From the NCBI GenBank assembly GCA_051294375.1, contig CM119269.1, positions 7,062,430 through 7,126,429 of the forward strand: a stretch of 64,000 nucleotides of DNA, written 5' to 3'. This document shows, piece after piece, positions 32,651 through 45,324 of this stretch (position 1 is the stretch's first letter; the number at the start of each line of letters is the position of its first letter). The translations under genes and the position numbers were made by a program. A model generated the notes under the pieces. The model saw only the letters and a list, made by a program, of their open reading frames with translations. It did no database searches and was not told the origin of the DNA. The stretch comes from Paraspadella gotoi. Its lineage: Eukaryota > Chaetognatha.

Positions 32651-33419
32651 TCGTGACAGATAGGGCAGGACACACACAGAGAGACAGAAGACAGAGAGAG
32701 AGAGAGGGAAATAAGAGAGAGAGAGAGAAGGAGACTAGCCGCTGCAGAGAAAAAGAGCAAGAGGATATATATATAATTTAAAAGCATATATGAGAGCAGA
32801 GAAGCTCTACAGGCCCCTTACTCGTTAAGAATCAGCAAGTACTTATGGCGCCGCACGTTAGCGTGAGCTATTCTCTACCCAAAGGACCCGGGTACGCGCC
32901 CTGTTTTCGCGGCATCGTTTCTACATTAGTGAAACCCACATATATCTAAAAAATTTTTTGTAAAAAAAAAAAAGCAGGAGAGAGAGAAAGAGAGAGAGAG
33001 GAGCAGAAAGAAGCTGGACACGGAACGCTGCAGAGCCGGAATCGTTTTTAGAAAAGGAAGCTAAGTACGGAGAAAAAGAGGAGAGAGAGAGCTACATATA
33101 ATTAAAACGTTTTTGTTTTGTAAATTAAAACATAAACAAATACCAATATTGATATGAAACATTGAGAATTTTTAAAGATTCTTTTGATGATTAGAAGCCA
33201 TATATGAAAATTCACTCCCTAGATATCCACACTTTCAGAAGCCATGATTGCAAAAAAGCGAGACGAAAGCCTAAACGGAAAAAAAATTAGACAGGATGGG
33301 CTTTTGCCCGCCTGCGCCTCGGATAATAGAGAGGATATTTGTTTGGTTTTTGGTAAAATGTAAACAAAACATTTAATAACTGTCCTGACTCCAATTTTTA
33401 AGGACATCGATGATGACAA

Positions 33420-34190
33420 GCTGAATATAAATTATAATTATTTATTTAATTAATAATTAATTAATCTATTAATTTAATTTAATTTTTAATTAATTAATTA
33501 ATTAATCGTAGCGCAGATACCGACCTATTGTTTGCTCAAACTTGTTTTAATGTATCAAAGATACTATAATTCCATCAAAATGATACTTATTGTCGATATT
33601 TAACAAAAAGAATAGGAAAGGTAATTTGGACATGTTTATGACATAACAAGGCTGAGTAAGTGAGCAAAAGTTCTGAAATTGATGCAGAAACAAAGGAAAA
33701 AAGCGACAGAAAGAGAGTGAGGCAAAGAGTGAGAGCTAAAAGCCAAAGAGGCCACCTTCAAAGTAAGAGAGCAGAATTTCTGATTCTTGGATTAAGGTTA
33801 CGGTTGCACGTTCGAGGTACCACAAATATTTTTTTTTCTTGTAACCAGGAGACGTCAGATAAGAAAAGATTATTGAATGTGACTTTGATGAGTGATTAAA
33901 TAATTAATTAATAGATAAATAAATTTGATTCATTGTGAACAATAACATTGATTAATATGATGATTAATTTAATTATTGATTAATTAATTGATTAATTAAC
34001 TGGTTTTATTTAATTAATTTACATCTTGTATTTTAAGTCGGATCTGCCCACGTCATTATCGGTATTTAATTAATTAATTAATAATTAATTAATAATAATT
34101 TAATTCAAAACATAATTAATTTATTTAATTAATTATATTAAATTTATTCAAGTTTAATTATTTAATTAATTAGCCAAAATAAATTAATAT
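33420..34190. repeat. TTAA-rich region with element fragments
   Basis: Runs of ATTAATTA flank reverse-orientation agataccgacctattgtttg / ctcaaacttgtt (33507-33548) and aagtcggatctgcccacg (34036-34055), both end pieces of the CAGTGGC element family. The frame at 33660-33899 is a basic low-complexity stretch and is not recognised. Confidence 0.55.
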
Positions 34191-34924
34191 GACCCGATTT
34201 CAAAGACCTCGATGATGAGAAGCTGTATAAATACAACAACAACGACGACGACGCCATTTTATGTGCGAAACCACAGCAAAATCATTGCAAACGCGAGCGA
34301 TAAAATATAAATTTAAATTAATAACTAAAATTGATCTTTATTTTTTTAATTTAAAACCTCACTTACTAGCCTGATTCCGTTGAAACTTGAATTCAGGTCA
34401 ATGAAACTAGTTTTAATCACGGACAAAATTTCAACTCAATTGATTTTATCCAAACAATAAGTAATAAGACTTTTAAAGGTTACGGAGAAAAGATGGACGA
34501 CAGACAGATGGACAGACAAATATTTAAAGTTTTTGATATCAAACGACAGCTTAACAAAGAGATTCTTGACTCGCATTGTTTTTATAAGAGATATGTTGTT
34601 TCACACATTATAGAATAAACCAATCTTTCTTTTTAGTTTTGATTCTGCGGCATTTATGCTTATTTAACTGTATCTTGAGAGCATTACAAGATTTTGCTTA
34701 ATTTTTATACATAAACATTCACGGAGTAATGTATACTAGGATGAGAAAAGAATAAAAAATGAAAAAAATCATATAATGAAATTTTTTTTTTAACTGCATA
34801 GTTTATTCTACGAGACTGTACATCCTTTATTAAAAATGTGATATACTTTTTACCTAGATAGTAGATAGTACTTACACACTTACTGAAAGTAAAATCCCCT
34901 TCCCAAAATTAGAAATATATGGAA
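34191..34924. other. AT-rich DNA without a supported gene
   Basis: Contains gacggacagatgg-type words (34496-34530) of the kind seen near the ends of the dispersed elements; nothing else is recognised. Confidence 0.4.
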
Positions 34925-35490
34925 TGAACAAGTTTGAGCAAACAATGTCGGATCTGCCTACGAGAATTATTTGGTCAACTGGCATAATTTGGTCAACTGA
35001 CATAATTTTGTCAGCTGGCATAATTTGGTCAACTGACATAATTTGGTCAACTGACATAATTTGATTAACTAACATAATTTGATCAACTGACATAATTTGG
35101 TAAACTGACATAATTTGGTCAACTGACTTAATTTTTTTAACTGACATAATTTGTTCAACTGACATAATTTGGTCTACTAACATAATTTGGTCAATTAACA
35201 TAATTTGGTCAACCGGCATAATTTGGTCAACTGGCATAATTTTATCAACTGGCATAATTTGGTCAACTGGCATAATTTGGTCAACTGGCATAATTTGGTC
35301 AACTGGCATAATTTGGTCAACTGGCATAATTTGGTCAACTGGCATAATTTGGTCAACTGGCATAATTTGGTCAACAGGCATAATTTGGTCTACTGGCATA
35401 ATTTGGTCAACTGGCATAATTTGGTCAACTTGCAGAATTTGGTCAACTGGCATATTTTTGTCAATTGGCATAATTTGGTCAATTTGAGAA
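34925..35490 (+). repeat. CAGTGGC-family element with a large 18 bp minisatellite
   Basis: The element 5' end (gaacaagtttgagcaaacaa, tgtcggatctgcctacga) leads directly into about 29 tandem 18 bp units, gcataatttggtcaactg with variants. The unit is alignable with the gcatcattttttcaactt units at 50457 and 56330. The 208-codon minus-strand frame with a (VDQIMP)n repeat is a translation of this array and is not called as a gene. The middle block of the element is absent here. Confidence 0.85.
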
Positions 35491-35499
35491 AATTTCAAA

Positions 35500-35932
35500 G
35501 GGGCAAAAAGGAAAATTTCCCTTTAGACGGGGCGGCGTCGAAGGCCAAAACAACCCAGGGAGTCTAGCGTCGGCAAAGAAGACTTAACGTTGGCTCGGAA
35601 ACAAAAGCTCTTGTGGCCAAGGTGCCCCTTGTCTGTAATTGTCAATGAAGGAGACCTCTGTCGGCGTTTGTCATCTAAGGTGCCCTTTGTCGGAGTTTGA
35701 ATGCTCGGGTGCCTCATTTAGGCGTGCGTCGGCTCAGTCCACCGGTGTCGGCGATTGTCGGCCACAACTCTCTCTTTGTCGGCCCCGACCCGTCGGCCAC
35801 GCGATTTTGTCTTTGCTCGAAGGAAAAGAAAAAGATGAAAGATTATATTTTAAACCCGAAGTAGCGGGACACAACTTTTCCAGTTTATGTCGACCGTTGA
35901 GGTTGTCATTTTGAGATGGACAAACACGGAAA

Positions 35933-35969
<37 letters not shown>

Positions 35970-36290
35970 ATTTAATGTTGATTTACGGCTTTCTTTCTTT
36001 CTTCTATTTTTTCTTTCCTTCTTTTATTCTTCTTTTCGGTCTTGTTTTGTTCACCATTATTTTTAAAGTTTTATCTATACATATATTCATTTTTTTTAAA
36101 TTCTTACAATTTTATCTTATTTTTTCTCCTTTTTTTTTCTACCCTTTGAAGTTCAAATGAAATATTTCTTCTGTTCTTCCTATCTTTTTCGAGTAGCATA
36201 TTCTGTGAATAAACTAACATTATACCAATAAACCCATTTTAACGTCAGTTTCTGCTTATTTTGTATTTATCGTATATAATTCATTAACTT
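35500..36290. other. Moderately GC-rich then T-rich spacer
   Basis: 35520-35880 repeats gtcggcg-like words (gtcggcaaag, gtcggcgtttgtc, gtcggcgattgtcgg) without a clear period; a CT tract lies at 35936-35966. No gene is supported. Confidence 0.45.
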
Positions 36291-36299
36291 CTTTTTTTT

Positions 36300-36353
36300 A
36301 TCTATCTTTCTTTCTCTCTTTTTCTTTGTTCTCTCTTTTTTTCTTTCTTTCAT

Positions 36354-36433
<80 letters not shown>

Positions 36434-36440
36434 TCATTTT
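36300..36440 (+). repeat. (CTTT)n microsatellite
   Basis: Nearly pure CTTT repeats from about 36350 to 36435. Confidence 0.95.
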
Positions 36441-36559
36441 TTCTGTCTTTCCCTCTTTTCTGTTTGTCTCCTTTGTTTTCTTTCTTTCCATTTGAGGAGA
36501 CGACTTCGCGTGACGGTAACCAAATTATGGAAATAGTCGAGGCTAAACGATGGCGACCC

Positions 36560-37035
36560 ACGAGAGAGGAGAGAGAGAAGGGAAGGCGAAGGGAGGAAAG
36601 GGAGGAAGAGAAGAGAAAAGGGAGGGAGGGAGGAAGAAGAAAATTAAAGAAGAGAAGGAGAGAAGAAAAAAGAAGAGAGAAAAAGAGGATAAAGGAAGAA
36701 GCGTGGTAGAAAAGGAGAGAGGGAAAGAGAGGAGGAGGCAGGAGGAGGAGAAAAAGAGAAGATAAAGAGAAGGGAAAACAGAAGAGAAGAGAAGAGGGAA
36801 AAGAAGGAGAAGGGATTAAGAGAAAATGAAGAAAATAAGATACGGAGGAGGTTGCAACGAAGAAAGAAAAAGGAGAGAAAGCGACAGAGAAAAGTGGATA
36901 TACGTAGAAGCGAGGAGGCGAAACATGGGAGCGAAAGAAAAAAAAGATCGTGAAAAAGAGGAGAAATAATTGGAGGCGAGGAAAGAGAAAAATGTGGAGG
37001 AGGAGGAGGAGGAGGAGGAGGAGGAGGAGGAGAAA
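36560..37035 (+). repeat. Purine-only tract with (GGA)n
   Basis: About 470 bp with almost no pyrimidines, including GGA repeats at about 36995-37031. The long frames on both strands are compositional. Confidence 0.85.
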
Positions 37036-37619
37036 GGATTTCGAGCGAAAGTGAAGAAGATTTCACGAGCGACAGAAAGAGTGACTGAAGACGATGGTCG
37101 AGACTTGAGAAGGTGAAAAAAAAAACGAGGATGGAAAACGAGAGTGAGACTGTGAGTGGAATCACAAGAATGAGTGAATGTTGAGAGAAGTATGCGAGAG
37201 ACGTTAGAAATGAGGATGATGAAGTTAAAAAGTGGAGAAGTAGAATGTAGCATAAAATGAGGTGTTTTTTTTATTCATATCAAGTAATGATACAGATTGA
37301 TGCACAAATACATTAACAGGCAAATAATATCTAACAAAAACCAAAAAAATAAAACGAATAAGTTTGATAATCAAAGCATTGTTTCCCAGTATGTACAACA
37401 AAACTTTGTTATTTGTTAATACAAGGTTCTCCAAAAATTGTGTCCGTCTTTGATGAAAGATTGTATAAATGTCGGGTTCGTATGCTTTGCCATCTGTTCC
37501 ATCAAAATGGGCATGAAGGAAAAATAGTAAATTTAAATTTAAGAGGTACATTGGAGACTTTATACGGAGAAAAATGATTCAGGGATAAGCTGTATACTTC
37601 TGGTCATGTACAAAGATTG

Positions 37620-37796
37620 ATGCAAAGCATTCTAAAAGACAACCAAATGCTACAGGGCATTCCAAAAGATTCCGAAATGCTGCCGGGCATTTTAAAAGAC
37701 GACAAGATGCTCTTAAAGGATTCCAAAATGCTGAGAAGTGTTCTTAAAGAGGACAAGTTGCTGCGGGGCGTTCAGAGTCAAACAAAGGAACTTTAA
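37620..37796 (+). repeat. 30 bp tandem repeat open as a 58-codon frame
   Basis: Units of 30 bp (gcattctaaaagacaacc and ccaaatgctacagg, then gcattccaaaagattccg and aaatgctgccgg, and so on) give a frame with a ten-residue repeat of the form ILKDxxMLxG from the ATG at 37620 to TAA at 37794-37796; the last units are shortened by whole codons. Substitutions keep Leu, Lys, Asp and Met-Leu. The frame is open upstream to a TGA about 45 bp before the ATG. It may be a coding remnant; nothing is recognised. Confidence 0.4.
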
Positions 37797-38264
37797 CTTC
37801 AAGGCAAAAAACTCCTCTGGCCAAAAAAGAAAAAAAGAATAAAAATGAGAGAAACGACATAAACCATCGAAATTGGACTGAAAATGAAAACTGAAGGAAA
37901 AAAAAGTTCTTTAACGTCTCCAAGTAATTTATTGGATTTTGGGTCTTAACCCGATTCCAGCGAATTGAGGGCAATGGCCTGACCCATTAAGGCGCGCCCT
38001 TTGAAACCGGGATGGCACGGTACGACCTTTTTCGAGCGGCCAAGTGTCAAACCCTTTTTCCCTAGTCCCTGCAACCAGAGTCGGGTCAAACACTGCCTTT
38101 AAAAATCTGGTTTCGTGTACTGACCTCCAATCTTTGGTCAGTGGGACGCTGAAAATTTTCACCCTTTCTTATTTTTTGTATGAGTATACTTGCTACTTTG
38201 CTTGCATGTTTGTTTGCTTGTTTTCTTTTTATCATTTCTATTGTTCTTTATTCTTTTCAGTTAG

Positions 38265-38266
38265 TT

Positions 38267-38302
<36 letters not shown>

Positions 38303-38463
38303 TTTCTTTCTTCTTTCTTTCTTTCTTGTCTTCTTCCTTTCTTTTTCCTTTCTTCAGAAAAATTCATGCGTCATTTGCTGTCCGAAAACCCCACGTGACC
38401 TTTTGAACGCTTCGCCATAATTTGAGAAAAAAATGTTGCAATAGTTGTGATTTTTTTCCAACC

Positions 38464-38500
<37 letters not shown>

Positions 38501-38526
38501 CTCTCTTCTCTCTCTCTCTTCTCTCT

Positions 38527-38569
<43 letters not shown>

Positions 38570-38760
38570 ACACCATGTATTCTCCTTTGACCAAATATCT
38601 CCGGACAGTGTTTTCTTGTCCAACTCGATCTGCCTTTTTCTATTTTTTCTTTCTTCTTTCTTTCTTTTCTTTTTCTTTCTTTCTTTCTTTCTTTCTTTCT
38701 TTTTCTTCTTTTTTCTTTCTTTTTTTCTTTCTTTCTTTCTTTTCAGAAAGAGAGTTAGAC
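38265..38760 (+). repeat. CTTT and CT microsatellite cluster
   Basis: CTTT repeats at 38268-38350, CT repeats at 38464-38568 and CTTT repeats at 38640-38745. Confidence 0.9.
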
Positions 38761-38974
38761 TTAGAGAGATCAGGACGGCGACAAATCTGATTACGCCAGC
38801 CGGGCCAAAAAAAAAAAAAAAAGGAAATCTAAACAAAAAAAACTTTCTGGAGAGATAAGAGTCGAAAACGTCAGCTCAATTACTTCAGATTTAATAATCT
38901 TCGCCCAAAGTGTTTTTTCTATTTTTTTTGGTTGTTGTGTCATTGTTGTCGTTTTTTATTCGATTATTGTCCTC

Positions 38975-39793
38975 GGGGTCGTCGTCTTCATAGTCGTCGT
39001 CGTCGTTTTGTTCGTAAAAACAAAAACCGAAAAAAGAAAATAAAATAAAAATGCGCGATCTTTCGAACACAGATTCTTTTGTGTTGTTGTTCTGAAGCGA
39101 ATTCGAGCGAAATTGCGGCTTTGGGTGAGGAAAGAGCGAGGTAAGAGAAAATCGGCGGTAAGGGCATTCGAGGGATGGTGAGTGTTAAGTGAGGAAACAC
39201 CTGAAGAGGAATGGTATAGAAGGGGGGGGAAGGTGACGGGAAAGAGTCACATCAAATTATCTTGAATTTTGGAACGAAAACTCTGCAATGCAGGTTGTCA
39301 AGGAAACTACGCGTATTCTCGCGTTAGTAATTTGTATTAAATAATGAACGTTTTATCCACGACTAAAAATAAAATCAATATCGCACTTTGTTTGTTTTTG
39401 TGTCATCTCAAGAGGCGCGGTGTAAATGGGAGTCGCACGCACGGCGACTCGTTCGTGCACGAAGGAATTGCCAGAAGGATGCACGTCGGTCGTACGTGCG
39501 ATGGAATCGTTTGCGACGAAGAAAAAAAAAAGGCGGAATTTCGGACGATGGAAGACGGAATAATTTTATCGTCCACTTTATCCTCATTTTATCTCTTCTG
39601 ATTCTCAGTTTTCATCCTCTCATCCTCTCTAGTCCTCTTCCTCATTTTTCATTCGTCCTTCTTGATTCCAATTCTTAACATTTCATCCTCTCATGATCTT
39701 TCATTCTTATCCTTTCATCTTCGATTCTCATCCTCTCATCCTCTGATTTTCATCCTCTCATTTACCAGTTCATTATTTCATTCTCAGTATTTC
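38975..39793. repeat. Duplicated segment, copy 1
   Basis: Almost identical to 41121-41969 (shared: ggggtcgtcgtcttcatagt, tgaaacgagcgaa-like stretches, gatgcacgtcggtcgtacgt, ctcagtatttc). It ends exactly at the N gap that starts at 39794. Short frames inside are broken differently in the two copies by one-base indels, so no gene is called. Confidence 0.85.
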
Positions 39794-39818
39794 NNNNNNN
39801 NNNNNNNNNNNNNNNNNN
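39794..39818. other. Assembly gap (25 N)
   Basis: Run of N. Confidence 1.
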
Positions 39819-40681
39819 AGACATGATTTTAGGCGACATTCAAGAGTGTTCAATACAATAATGTCTCGCTTTTTCTAATAGAAAAATGACCGTGTGACCT
39901 TAAAATTCGAACGTTGGAGACTTAATATTTGCCACGTTGCGAGTTACAGAAGAGAGAGAGAGAGAGAGAGATCATGGGGAGTGTCGTCCGCACATCCCCC
40001 CGGCGAGAGACACAGTTCCGGTTAGATCTTGTATGCGCCAGGGTGGAGGGTGGAATTCTCTTGCTCGCAGGGATTTGGGAGTGATTTCGCTTACTCAAAT
40101 AGCGCCGCTCATTGATGCCGCCGTAGTTTTAGCGATTCCTCTCTTTATGATTGAATTCGTCAACTAGAACAAAATCTCCATCGATCGAGAAATCTCTATT
40201 TATTCTCCATCTCAGATCAACGATGTTTCATCGCCCTTCGCGTCTTCTCTAACGAAAGAGCGAATATCTCCGAGTACTCCGTTTCCGTTCGCGAGTGACA
40301 CCAAAAAAATCTTTCCTATACTTTAAATATTTGATAAATATAATTATAAGTATATCGTTAGTTGGAGAACTACTGGACGTTTTTTATGTATAAGTTTCAT
40401 TTCATGTTTGATTCATTTACTATTCTATATTAAATTTTTTATCTAACCCAGTAAAATTGGCGAAAAAAAACTATTTTAGACCTGTTCTTGATTGCATTAA
40501 AGAAAAATATTACATCATAAGAAATCCCTATTAATGGCTGAATCAATGTTTTACTTAGAAACGGTTCTGTATTCATTCGTTTTTATGACCAAATCTGAAA
40601 GTTATTTCTACGAGTTTCTAAACTTTTTTTCCTATTTTCTTTCATTAAACATACATTTTGAGCATCTTGTCAACTCATTTT
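39819..40681. other. Contig fragment without a supported gene
   Basis: A GA tract lies at 39953-39970. A somewhat GC-rich frame at 39937-40167 (containing DLGVISLTQIAPLIDAAVV) is unrecognised. The remainder is AT-rich. It is bounded by N runs (39794-39818 and 40682-41038). Confidence 0.4.
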
Positions 40682-41108
40682 NNNNNNNNNNNNNNNNNNN
40701 NNNNNNNNNNNNNNNNNNNNNNNNNNNNNNNNNNNNNNNNNNNNNNNNNNNNNNNNNNNNNNNNNNNNNNNNNNNNNNNNNNNNNNNNNNNNNNNNNNNN
40801 NNNNNNNNNNNNNNNNNNNNNNNNNNNNNNNNNNNNNNNNNNNNNNNNNNNNNNNNNNNNNNNNNNNNNNNNNNNNNNNNNNNNNNNNNNNNNNNNNNNN
40901 NNNNNNNNNNNNNNNNNNNNNNNNNNNNNNNNNNNNNNNNNNNNNNNNNNNNNNNNNNNNNNNNNNNNNNNNNNNNNNNNNNNNNNNNNNNNNNNNNNNN
41001 NNNNNNNNNNNNNNNNNNNNNNNNNNNNNNNNNNNNNNATTTTCATTGCTTAACTGAGAAACAACTTTTTATTAAATACAAATAAAACTAAAATTCGANN
41101 NNNNNNNN
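40682..41108. other. Assembly gaps (357 N and 10 N) around a 60 bp island
   Basis: N runs at 40682-41038 and 41099-41108. Confidence 1.
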
Positions 41109-41120
41109 TTCGATCACTGT

Positions 41121-41969
41121 GGGGTCGTCGTCTTCATAGTCGTCGTCGTCGTTTTGTTCGTAAAAACAAAAACCGAAAAAAAGAAAATAAAATAAAAATG
41201 CGCGATCTTCGAACACAGATTCTTTTGTTGTTGTTGTTCTGAAGCGAATTCGAGCGAAATTGCGGCTTTGGGTGAGGCAAAGAGCGAGGGTAAGAAAAAT
41301 CGGGGTAAGGGGCATTCGAGGGATGGTGAGTGTTTAGTGAGGAAACACCTGAAGAGGAATGGTATAGAAGGGGGGGGGGGAAGGTGACGGGAAAGAGTCA
41401 CATCAAATTATCTTGAATTTGGAGACGAAAACTCTGCAATGCAGGGTTGTCAAGGAAACTACGCGTATTCTCGGTTAGTAATTTGTATTAAATAATGAAC
41501 GTTTTATCCACGACTAAAAATAAAATCAATATCGCACTTTGTTTGTTTTTTGTGTCATCTCAAGAGGCGCGTGTAAATGGCGAGTCGCACGCACGCGACT
41601 CGTTCGTGCACGAAGGAATTGCCAGAAGGATGCACGTCGGTCGTACGTGCGATGGAATCGTTTGCGACCGAAGAAAAAAAAGGCGGAATTTCGGACGATG
41701 GAAGACGGAATAATTTTATCGTCCACTACATTTCATCCTCTTTTCTGATTCTCATCCTCTGATTCTCAGTTTTTCATCCTCTCATCCTCTGATTCTCATC
41801 CTCTCATCCTCAGTTTTTCATTCTCTCGTCCTCTGATTCCAATTCTTAACATTTCATCCTCTCATGATCTTTCAATTCTTATCCTTTCATCTTCCGATTC
41901 TCATCCTCTCATCCTCTGATTTTCATCCTCTCATTTTTACCAGTTCATTATTTCATTCTCAGTATTTCA
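41121..41969. repeat. Duplicated segment, copy 2
   Basis: Near-identical to 38975-39793, starting just after an N gap. Extra tcatcctctgattc-type repeats (41730-41960) make it slightly longer. Confidence 0.85.
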
Positions 41970-41985
41970 TCCTCTCATCCCCAAT
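41730..41985 (+). repeat. TCATCCTC-type degenerate minisatellite
   Basis: Words tcatcctctcatcc, ctctgattctca and tcagtttttca alternate for about 250 bp. Confidence 0.75.
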
Positions 41986-41989
41986 TCTG

Positions 41990-42990
41990 ATCCCCTACCT
42001 TCATCTTCTTTCTTTTTCGAGAAAGATATTAAAGAAACGAGTTTTTTGGGGGGGAAAACAGAAGCGATAAATCAAAGATGGCGGAAGAAGGTAAAAGAAG
42101 GGGAAGGGGAGCGGAGATAAGAAGCGGAGAGAGAAAAGGAGCAAAAGTGGAGCTGACGAAAGTTAAAGGAGCAGAAGTGATTAATCAAAGATGGTAATAT
42201 GAGAAAGGAAAAAAAGAAGAGGAGCAAAGAGCGGAAGTTGAAAAAGAGAGAAGTTAAAGATAAAGGATAGAGGAAAGAGAAGTGGAAGGGGAGCAAAAAA
42301 AAGAGATAAAGAGCGGATGTGAAGCGGAAGTAAAGCGGATGTGAAGCGGAAGTAAAGCGGAGGTGGAGCGGACGAAAATGAAGAGGATGTAGCAGACGTT
42401 TTTATCAAATTTATTCCTTTAAAATATAGACCAAATTTCTACTAAGAATGAGAAGAGAGCCATATAAAATAAACCCGGAAGATCCTTCCCACTCGAACGC
42501 TAAAATCCAGGTGAAGGGAATAAAAAATACATTACGCAAATTGTTTCGGCAAAGAAAACAACCATTTTTATGCCGGAAAGAAACAAGGGAAAGTTTTAAG
42601 ACTTTTGGTCGGCGACTCTGCTGAAAAGGTTTCTCTTTAAAATGGGTTTCTTCATAAGTACTACAGCATTGAAATACTTTGTGCTTTCAAATGACTTTAT
42701 CTGTCCAACAGGCGTCTGAGAAGGAACGAACGATGTAAAGAAGGTACGAACGAACGATGGAACGGAGCTTCTTACAAACAAAATAAGGAACTAGCGAAAT
42801 AATGAAAGAACGAACGCCTCTTTTAATCTCGGCTGTAATTAAAAGGGAGTCTCGAGTTTTAAGAAAATTCCTCGTCAATTTTGTATTCAACATTTAATCC
42901 GCCTGAGGCTGAGATTCTCCTCTTCATATTTTTTTCCTTTAATCTCGTTTCATCTAATTTAATTTTTTATTTTAATTTTAAGCTTCTCTT
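41990..42990. other. Purine-rich then mixed DNA, no gene
   Basis: 42040-42400 is purine-rich with gaagtaaagcggatgtga-type repeats near 42310-42370. 42720-42810 repeats gaacgaacgatg words. Nothing is recognised. Confidence 0.45.
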
Positions 42991-43310
42991 TCTTCTTTCT
43001 CGTTTCTTTCTTTCTTTTCTTTTCTTCTTTCTTTTCTTTTCTTTTCTTTTCTTGGTCTTGTCTTGTCTTGTCTTGTTTCTTGTTCTTGATCTTGTCTTGT
43101 CTTCTGTCTTTCTGTTTCTTTTTCTTTCTTGTCTTGTCTTGTCTTTCTTTTCTTTCTTTTCTTTCTTTTCTTTCTTTTCTTTTCTTTTCTTTCTTTTCTT
43201 TTCTTTTCTTTTCTTTCTTTTCTTTTCTTTTCATTTCTTTCCTTTCCTTTTTTTTTTCCATATTATTTTTCTTGGAATTTTATTATTTTCTTTTCTTTTC
43301 TTTTCTATTC
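42990..43310 (+). repeat. CTTTT / CTTGT microsatellite
   Basis: Interrupted TTTTC and TCTTG repeats. The 196-codon Phe-rich frame across it is not a gene. Confidence 0.9.
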
Positions 43311-44490
43311 ATTTAATCTTTCCAGTTTCTTCTCTACGTCTTCTTTATACATCTCCTCCTCACTATGTTCCATTTCCCCCCCCCCGATTATACCGGCTCC
43401 GCTTTTTCTTCTATTGCTCTCTTCCTTCCATCCTCCTCCTCCTTTCCTTTCCTCCGAGACTGGAAAACTGAAGAGGAAAGGAGATTTTTATCTCGACTTT
43501 TGACGAGAAGGAAAATAAAAAAACCGAAAAAGGAAAGGAAGGAACGCGCGTCTCTTCTTCCTTTCTTCCTTTCTTTTTTTTCCCTCCTCACTTTTTTTTC
43601 GAGGCTTTTGTTATTGTTATTGTTTTCCTCGTATCGTTCGCTCGTTAGGAGTCGCTTTCGCGTAAACAACGAATCGGTTTTCTTTGTCGTCTTCGGTTTT
43701 TCTTGATGAAAAGAAAAAGTCGAGGAAATAAAATAATATTTATTGAAAAAATGTGTGAAAATAAGAAAAAAATAATAGTATATGTAAAATATCGATAGTA
43801 AAGTTACTTTTTTCGAATTCCTCGCTAGAAATCAAGAACAGGAAATATACGTAATATAATCGTGAGTTGAATAGCTGCTCCGTCTATTATTTTCACAAGA
43901 AAGCGCCGATAGATAACCCTCCCATTAGAAAATTAAATATTTAAAACGTTTTACTTAAATCTCAAAGCTTACTTACGACTTAATTAGATATTTAACTTTT
44001 AAGAATCTTAAAATGTCTTTCTCAAGCTACAAGTTTAATTTTAATAAACATACATTTCGAAAGACAATTTAAATAAACAAATTTTGAATTTATTTGTATG
44101 CAATCATCAAACAGAAAAACTAAAACTCAAATCAAAGGCAAAATTGTTCTTGCTTCCAGCACAGTTGTCTCATAATGAAAAAAGATATTTCATATCATAA
44201 TTTTTTTTCTCTGTTTAAGAATATCTGGCGTGAACATTGGGCTGACTTTCCTCTTTTAGCTAAATGCTAATTGTTTTAAATATTATATCTGAATATAGAA
44301 CGCGATTTTATTAACTTTAACTACATATTTTTTTTCTTTTTTTAATTAATTCTTTTTTTTTTCGTTCCCGCTCGTTTCAATTCTGGAGAATTGGTAAAAA
44401 ATTTTTTGCATTCCAAGTGGATATTATGAATTCACGTAATTAAGACATTAAGGCGCCAATTTCAAAAGCGGAACCCACGTTGTCTTTAAT
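43311..44490. other. AT-rich region, no gene seen
   Basis: Contains a C11-like run near 43376 and purine/pyrimidine-biased stretches; no supported feature. Confidence 0.4.
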
Positions 44491-44495
44491 GGAAA

Positions 44496-44500
<5 letters not shown>

Positions 44501-44551
<51 letters not shown>
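44501..44551 (+). repeat. (GA)n microsatellite
   Basis: About 25 GA units. Confidence 0.95.
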
Positions 44552-44553
<2 letters not shown>

Positions 44554-44983
44554 TTAATCTAATATTCCCATGATCAAGTCAACGCCCGGAACCACTGGCG
44601 CTCCTGGCTTGATGCTATTTTTAGATAACCACTTATTCGGAGGAATGCCTTGAACTATCCAAAAAGAATTAATCAACTTGAAATTATTTTAAAAAATCGT
44701 TAAAAGTCAAGAATGACTCTTTTCATAGGTTTACAATAAAGATGAACCGGCGAGAATCTATGTAAATAATAAAATTATACATAGGACATATAGAAAAAGT
44801 TAAGCAAAATAATTGAGAATAATTTTTTTTTATTCTTTTAATCATACTTATACGGTACATATCTTACCGAATCGTGATATATCCCTTCTGATCACGCGCC
44901 GAAGAATTTGGAAGGAAAGAAGAAGTCAGAAGGACCCATGAAGTTTGACCTCTGACCTTCTCCTCTTAACCTTCCATCTAGCA

Positions 44984-45021
<38 letters not shown>

Positions 45022-45022
45022 T
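44984..45022 (+). repeat. (GTC)n microsatellite
   Basis: Thirteen or so GTC units; similar tracts at 58158-58188, 62375-62420, 63172-63237, 63309-63341 and 63482-63512. Confidence 0.95.
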
Positions 45023-45324
45023 TTACTGCGTTTTCTTGCTGAATTTTCTTGGTTGCGTCAACGTCGTCGTCTTCCTTGTTTTTCTCCCACTTTGTTTTTG
45101 TTTTCTTTGTTTCCTTTGTTTTTTAAGTAGCATAAAGTAACCATATTGTCCTTGTCGTCCTCATATTGTCGTCGTTGTCATTGTTGCTGTCGTTTTCTTC
45201 GTTGTCATAGACTTTAATGATAATGCCAGAGAGAATCCCGATGAAGATTAGCGATGTCATCTTTGTCGTCATCCCCCTTTTTATTGTCGTTTTTTTTGTC
45301 ATCATTTCTATCTCCGTCCTCCTC

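Noticed and set aside
33630-33650. ggacatgtttatg as a hammerhead end
   Set aside because: No GAAA core, helix II or CTGATGA on either strand nearby.
34872-35498. 208-codon minus-strand frame with VDQIMP repeats
   Set aside because: It is the translation of an 18 bp minisatellite inside a transposable element; units vary as DNA without sparing the third codon positions.
36326-37165. Several frames over 120 codons on both strands
   Set aside because: Caused by CTTT repeats and a purine-only tract, which lack stop codons by composition.
42881-43503. Long Phe/Leu-rich frames
   Set aside because: Direct translation of CTTTT microsatellites; no domain and no start context.
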